Of a stretch of 64,000 nucleotides of DNA, positions 61,263 to 64,000 are shown piece after piece. The DNA comes from Lentihominibacter butyricus. GTDB lineage: Bacteria > Bacillota > Clostridia > Peptostreptococcales > Anaerovoracaceae. Numbering within the stretch: position 1 is the first letter of the stretch; each line of letters begins with the position of its first letter. Under the pieces are notes generated by a model. It ran no database searches. It worked only from the letters and a program-made list of their open reading frames with translations, and was not told where the DNA came from. The position numbers and the translations under genes are program-made. The stretch lies in assembly GCF_025567305.1 (NCBI RefSeq), contig NZ_JAOQJP010000012.1:1-64000 (forward strand), given 5' to 3'.

Positions 61263-62717
61263 TTATGCGTGTACGGGTTCACCCTTTGCTTCTTCATGCT
61301 TTTCGGTTTCATCATCGTCGAGTGTGCTTTCTTCATTTATCATAGCTTCGACTTCAGGGGACCAGAGATGTCCGAATGTAGTGTCGCCCTTGAAGAAATC
61401 TTTTCCGTAGCAGAGCAGGCATGCGAGTATACCTACTGCAAGTCCCCATGCAGAACCCTTTATAACGAGAACTCCTGCGATGACACCTGCTATACCGAGA
61501 TCCTTGAAGCTCTTAGCCTGCTGCACACCGATACGGACACTTACGAAGCCCTGAACGACGAGCGTCAGTGACAGCGCTACCGACAGTATCGGCTGTACCA
61601 GCGATACGATAGGCATGAGCCAGTAGCCTGTGAATGTACCGAATCTGAAGCATGCAGCTCCTCCGAATATCGATCCCATGCTCTTCTTGCCTTTTTTGTA
61701 TCTTTCACATACGACTACCTGCATTGCTGCCCACAGAGGTCCGCACATCGTCAGGTCAGGTCCGATAACGCCCATGATAGTGTTTCTGATCCCGAAGATC
61801 AGATGAGCTCTGTTCGGATCATAGTCGATCTTTTCATCAGGTCTTGTCACATCTGCATCGTGTACGAGAGATTTGCTCTGTACCACGTCACCGAAGAGTA
61901 CTATGTAAATAGCGAGGACTGTAGGTATCGCGCTGATAAACATCTTTATGCTTGGCCATCCGAGTGTTCCCCATGGCACCCAGTCAGTCCAGAGAGCCGC
62001 AAAATCAGGATGTGAGAACCCCCATTCTATCGTAGGGAAAGCCGTCTCGCCTACGAGCGGAGCCACGATGACTGCGATCAGTACTGCAGGAAGGATCCCC
62101 AGGTTGGCTATAGTCTCAAAGAATTTGTTCTTAGTGCTCAGTCTCTTGAATCCGTTCGAGAACAGCAGGTAAAATGCTATTACCAGACAGATCGTAGTCG
62201 TATAAGGCATTGCCGCGAACTTCGTATCGTCGCTGAATATCATATATATCGCCGATATACCTGCCCCGAGTATTACGCCTGACTTGATTGCCGGCGGGAT
62301 AAGATTTACGAGCTTTCCTGCTATCCCTGTAACACCGAGAACTATCGAGAACACACCGAGAGTTATCTCAAATGCGCACAGTGCCTGCATCCTGGCCTGT
62401 CCTTCAGGGAAAGTGAGGCAGTATGCGACCAGAAGAGGTATCGCCGGAGTTATCCATCCGGGAACTACCGGGTCACCCAGGAAAGTGTGCCATGTATACA
62501 GGAAACCATTCAATGTGACGATCGCCAGGGCAACGCTGAACGGCATCCCCAGGTTTTCCTGCAGAAGAGGTATCGCACCAAGACATACAGCGCACATCAG
62601 CAGCCCCTGTATGTAGTCTGCGATCTCAAAACGATAATGTATGAACGGAAGACGGATCTTGAACGGTCCGGCTTTGATATAAGGCTGTTCCTGCCCGTAA
62701 GGCATATACTCTTTCAT
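61263..62717 (-). CDS. Permease of the NCS2/xanthine-uracil type
   Basis: The 484-residue protein has about 12 hydrophobic segments. The layout, with two similar halves and motifs such as LGDPVVPGWITPAIPLL and GVILGAGISAIYMIF, suggests the nucleobase-cation symporter 2 or a related sulphate-permease-like fold. The substrate is not fixed. ATG 62717 with GGAGGTG upstream is chosen. The upstream sigma-54 promoter ties it to the adjacent two-component system. Confidence 0.65.
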   Translation of the reverse strand: MKEYMPYGQEQPYIKAGPFKIRLPFIHYRFEIADYIQGLLMCAVCLGAIPLLQENLGMPFSVALAIVTLNGFLYTWHTFLGDPVVPGWITPAIPLLVAYCLTFPEGQARMQALCAFEITLGVFSIVLGVTGIAGKLVNLIPPAIKSGVILGAGISAIYMIFSDDTKFAAMPYTTTICLVIAFYLLFSNGFKRLSTKNKFFETIANLGILPAVLIAVIVAPLVGETAFPTIEWGFSHPDFAALWTDWVPWGTLGWPSIKMFISAIPTVLAIYIVLFGDVVQSKSLVHDADVTRPDEKIDYDPNRAHLIFGIRNTIMGVIGPDLTMCGPLWAAMQVVVCERYKKGKKSMGSIFGGAACFRFGTFTGYWLMPIVSLVQPILSVALSLTLVVQGFVSVRIGVQQAKSFKDLGIAGVIAGVLVIKGSAWGLAVGILACLLCYGKDFFKGDTTFGHLWSPEVEAMINEESTLDDDETEKHEEAKGEPVHA

Positions 62718-62793
62718 CTCTGCACCTCCAATAGTAAATATGATCATTATTTCTCCTGAAACAACTGTACCTGATGTTTCACCGATATATAAA

Positions 62794-62808
62794 GCAACTT
62801 CTGTGCCA
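62794..62808 (-). promoter_or_regulatory. Sigma-54 promoter of the permease gene
   Basis: TGGCAC-N5-TTGC on the minus strand is the full -24/-12 consensus (TGGCACAGAAGTTGC), with start predicted near 62782, 65 bases before the permease ATG. The sigma-54 activator gene at 59637 is next to this permease. A GTGCCAT-T-ATGGCAT inverted repeat (62803-62817) overlaps the -24 box. Confidence 0.8.
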
Positions 62809-62819
62809 TTATGGCATAC

Positions 62820-63195
62820 TTTATTTTATTTTTTTATGCAAAGAGCCGGCACACTTCATTTCTCCCCTTGCATCCACTGCGTTTGAGTGTTTTGCAAAAC
62901 GCAGACCCGTTTTGATCCGAGGGTCTCCATCATGCTCTGCACGTTCTGCCCACCGGGCGTGCACAGTGCGCGCCCGGTGTCTGAGCGCCCGCTTTTGTGC
63001 CACTTATGGCACACTGCGCGGGCGCCTGCCTGCTCCGCAGATGACCCGCTTCATTGTGAAGAAATTTTCATCAAAATCATATCGTTTGGATTTGAGAAAG
63101 ATTCTGAAATATGTTAAAGTATATATGTATGCAATGACAGTAAATCTCAGGCAGATCCACTTTGCCCGTATTTTCGTCACTGCTGCATACTTGTC
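62820..63195. other. Long intergenic region with inverted repeats
   Basis: No gene is seen here. It contains the perfect palindrome TGTGCCA-CTTA-TGGCACA (62996-63013), about 190-210 bases upstream of the sigma-54 promoter and sharing the TGCCA/TGGCA half-sites with the repeat there; it is a plausible activator site. The hairpin CACCGGGCG/CGCCCGGTG (62951-62979) may end transcripts. Roles are inferred. Confidence 0.5.
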
Positions 63196-63213
63196 TTGTT
63201 AAGGAGTATATGG

Positions 63214-63603
63214 ATGAAAAAATTAAAGGACTTTTTTTACAATAAAAATGATATAATAATCGTACTTATAATACTAGCAGTAGCTGCGCTGATAATATAC
63301 ACGAGGATCGGGGCCATCATGGACTATCCCGCAAAGCTTGCCAAACAGGCCGCGGCAACAGCAGAAACGACGACGACAGAACCGGCTTCTGCTGAAAAGG
63401 AGAAAATATCAGTGACCATCGAGGACTCAGACACAGCTTCGACTGTGGCGCAGAAGATATATGATGCAGGACTCATATCATCTAAGTCCGAATTTGAGGA
63501 ATATATCACAAGCTCCGGCAAAGAATCATCTATCAAAGCCGGCACATACGAGATACCAATTAGCTCTTTACAAGAAGAGATCTTAAATATTATAACTGAG
63601 TAG
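63214..63603 (+). CDS. MltG/YceG-like membrane-anchored small protein
   Basis: The 129-residue protein has one membrane segment (about 13-33) and an extracellular part with a Thr/Glu-rich linker and the pattern TASTVAQKIYDAGLISSKSEF, the LysM-like segment found at the start of YceG/MltG endolytic transglycosylases. The catalytic domain is missing, so it may be a stand-alone version. AAGGAG lies 7 bases before the ATG. It precedes fba by 23 bases. Confidence 0.65.
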   Translation: MKKLKDFFYNKNDIIIVLIILAVAALIIYTRIGAIMDYPAKLAKQAAATAETTTTEPASAEKEKISVTIEDSDTASTVAQKIYDAGLISSKSEFEEYITSSGKESSIKAGTYEIPISSLQEEILNIITE

Positions 63604-63626
63604 AACCATTTAATAAGGAGGCAATC

Positions 63627-64000
63627 ATGGCTCTAGTTACTACAAAAGAGATGTTTGAAAAAGCATTGACACAGGATTATGCAGTAGGTGCATTCAATGT
63701 CAACAACATGGAGATCATTCAGGGTATAGTAGAAGCTGCACAGGAAGAAAAGGCTCCTCTGATCCTGCAGGTTTCCGCAGGTGCGAGAAAGTACGCAAAA
63801 CCCGCATATCTTTTAAAGCTGGTAGAAGCTGCTATAATGGATACAGGTCTTGACATCGCGCTCCACCTCGATCACGGTGAAGATTTCGACATATGTAAGA
63901 AATGCGTAGATGACGGATTCACTTCCGTAATGATCGACGGTTCGAAGCATCCTTTTGAAGAAAACATGCGTCTTACAAAGGAAGTCGTAGAATACGCACA
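63627..64000 (+). CDS. fba: Class II fructose-bisphosphate aldolase, 5' part
   Basis: The first 124 codons run off the right edge. The start MALVTTKEMFEKALTQDYAV and the region LQVSAGARKYA, ALHLDHGEDFD (metal-binding His in HLDHG) and SVMIDGSKHPFEEN are class II aldolase signatures. It cleaves fructose-1,6-bisphosphate in glycolysis with a zinc ion. AAGGAGG precedes the ATG. The rest of the gene is outside the window. Confidence 0.93.
   Translation, partial: MALVTTKEMFEKALTQDYAVGAFNVNNMEIIQGIVEAAQEEKAPLILQVSAGARKYAKPAYLLKLVEAAIMDTGLDIALHLDHGEDFDICKKCVDDGFTSVMIDGSKHPFEENMRLTKEVVEYA

Overview
The window reads as chromosomal DNA of a low-to-moderate GC, Gram-positive anaerobe of the class Clostridia (Bacillota). 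Supporting signs are the gene orders ylxM-ffh-rpsP-khpA-rimM-trmD and yggS-sepF-divIVA-lspA-rluD, gmk-rpoZ near yicC, an RqcH-type quality-control factor, strong AGGAGG-type ribosome binding sites, a tungsten aldehyde:ferredoxin oxidoreductase with ferredoxins, and a type I-B CRISPR-Cas system whose repeat resembles that of Clostridioides difficile. The genus cannot be fixed from sequence reading alone.

Layout. 1-1270: complete IS3-family element whose orfA is out of frame with its own leucine zipper. 1283-1640: decayed gene fragment. 1771-5176: housekeeping genes tsf, rpsB, a LytTR regulator, rpoZ, gmk. 5306-9861: amino-acid permease, yicC and divergent rqcH. 10059-20857: a long minus-strand block of translation, cell-division and lipoprotein genes, with a tiny zinc-type protein on the plus strand. 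21049-32180: redox and metal-cofactor region. It holds a ferredoxin-like protein, two MoeA-type proteins, MobB, a ThiF/MoeB enzyme, a MoaD-like carrier, the oxidoreductase AOR with its ferredoxin, and the tungstate importer TupABC. Two molybdenum/tungsten-cofactor riboswitch candidates precede the AOR genes and tupA, and a four-copy 51-bp array of hairpins precedes the moaD-like gene. These genes form one coherent job: import tungstate, build the pterin cofactor, and mature and feed electrons to AOR. 32431-36457: a carboxyltransferase subunit, recQ and a nitroreductase. 37272-48250: type I-B CRISPR array (39 repeats) and cas2, cas1, cas4, cas3, cas5, cas7, cas8b, cas6, all transcribed leftwards. 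48843-51953: LuxR-type regulator, nitrilase-family hydrolase and amino-acid permease. 52080-53883: IS1182-like element with a broken transposase, inserted beside the 3' end of tmRNA. 53892-57718: ssrA, smpB, three tandem signal-peptidase genes and an RluA-family gene. 57850-62717: a histidine kinase, a sigma-54 activator and a divergent permease with a textbook -24/-12 promoter. 63214-64000: a small membrane protein and the start of fructose-bisphosphate aldolase.

The most interesting object is between the cas operon and the LuxR gene (48341-48509). A plus-strand promoter there appears to start an RNA exactly at a degenerate CRISPR half-repeat, followed by a 22-nt pseudo-spacer, a second degenerate half-repeat and a hairpin. 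The pseudo-spacer matches a site next to the -35 box of the cas promoter behind a CCA motif, with mismatches inside the first 14 positions only at 6 and 12, the positions Cascade does not read. This looks like a crRNA-like guide (CreR type) by which Cascade would repress its own operon and probably the guide's own promoter. Secondary points of interest are the paired riboswitches, the covarying hairpin array, two signal-peptidase paralogues without catalytic residues, a vestigial second CRISPR leader, and duplicated spacers.
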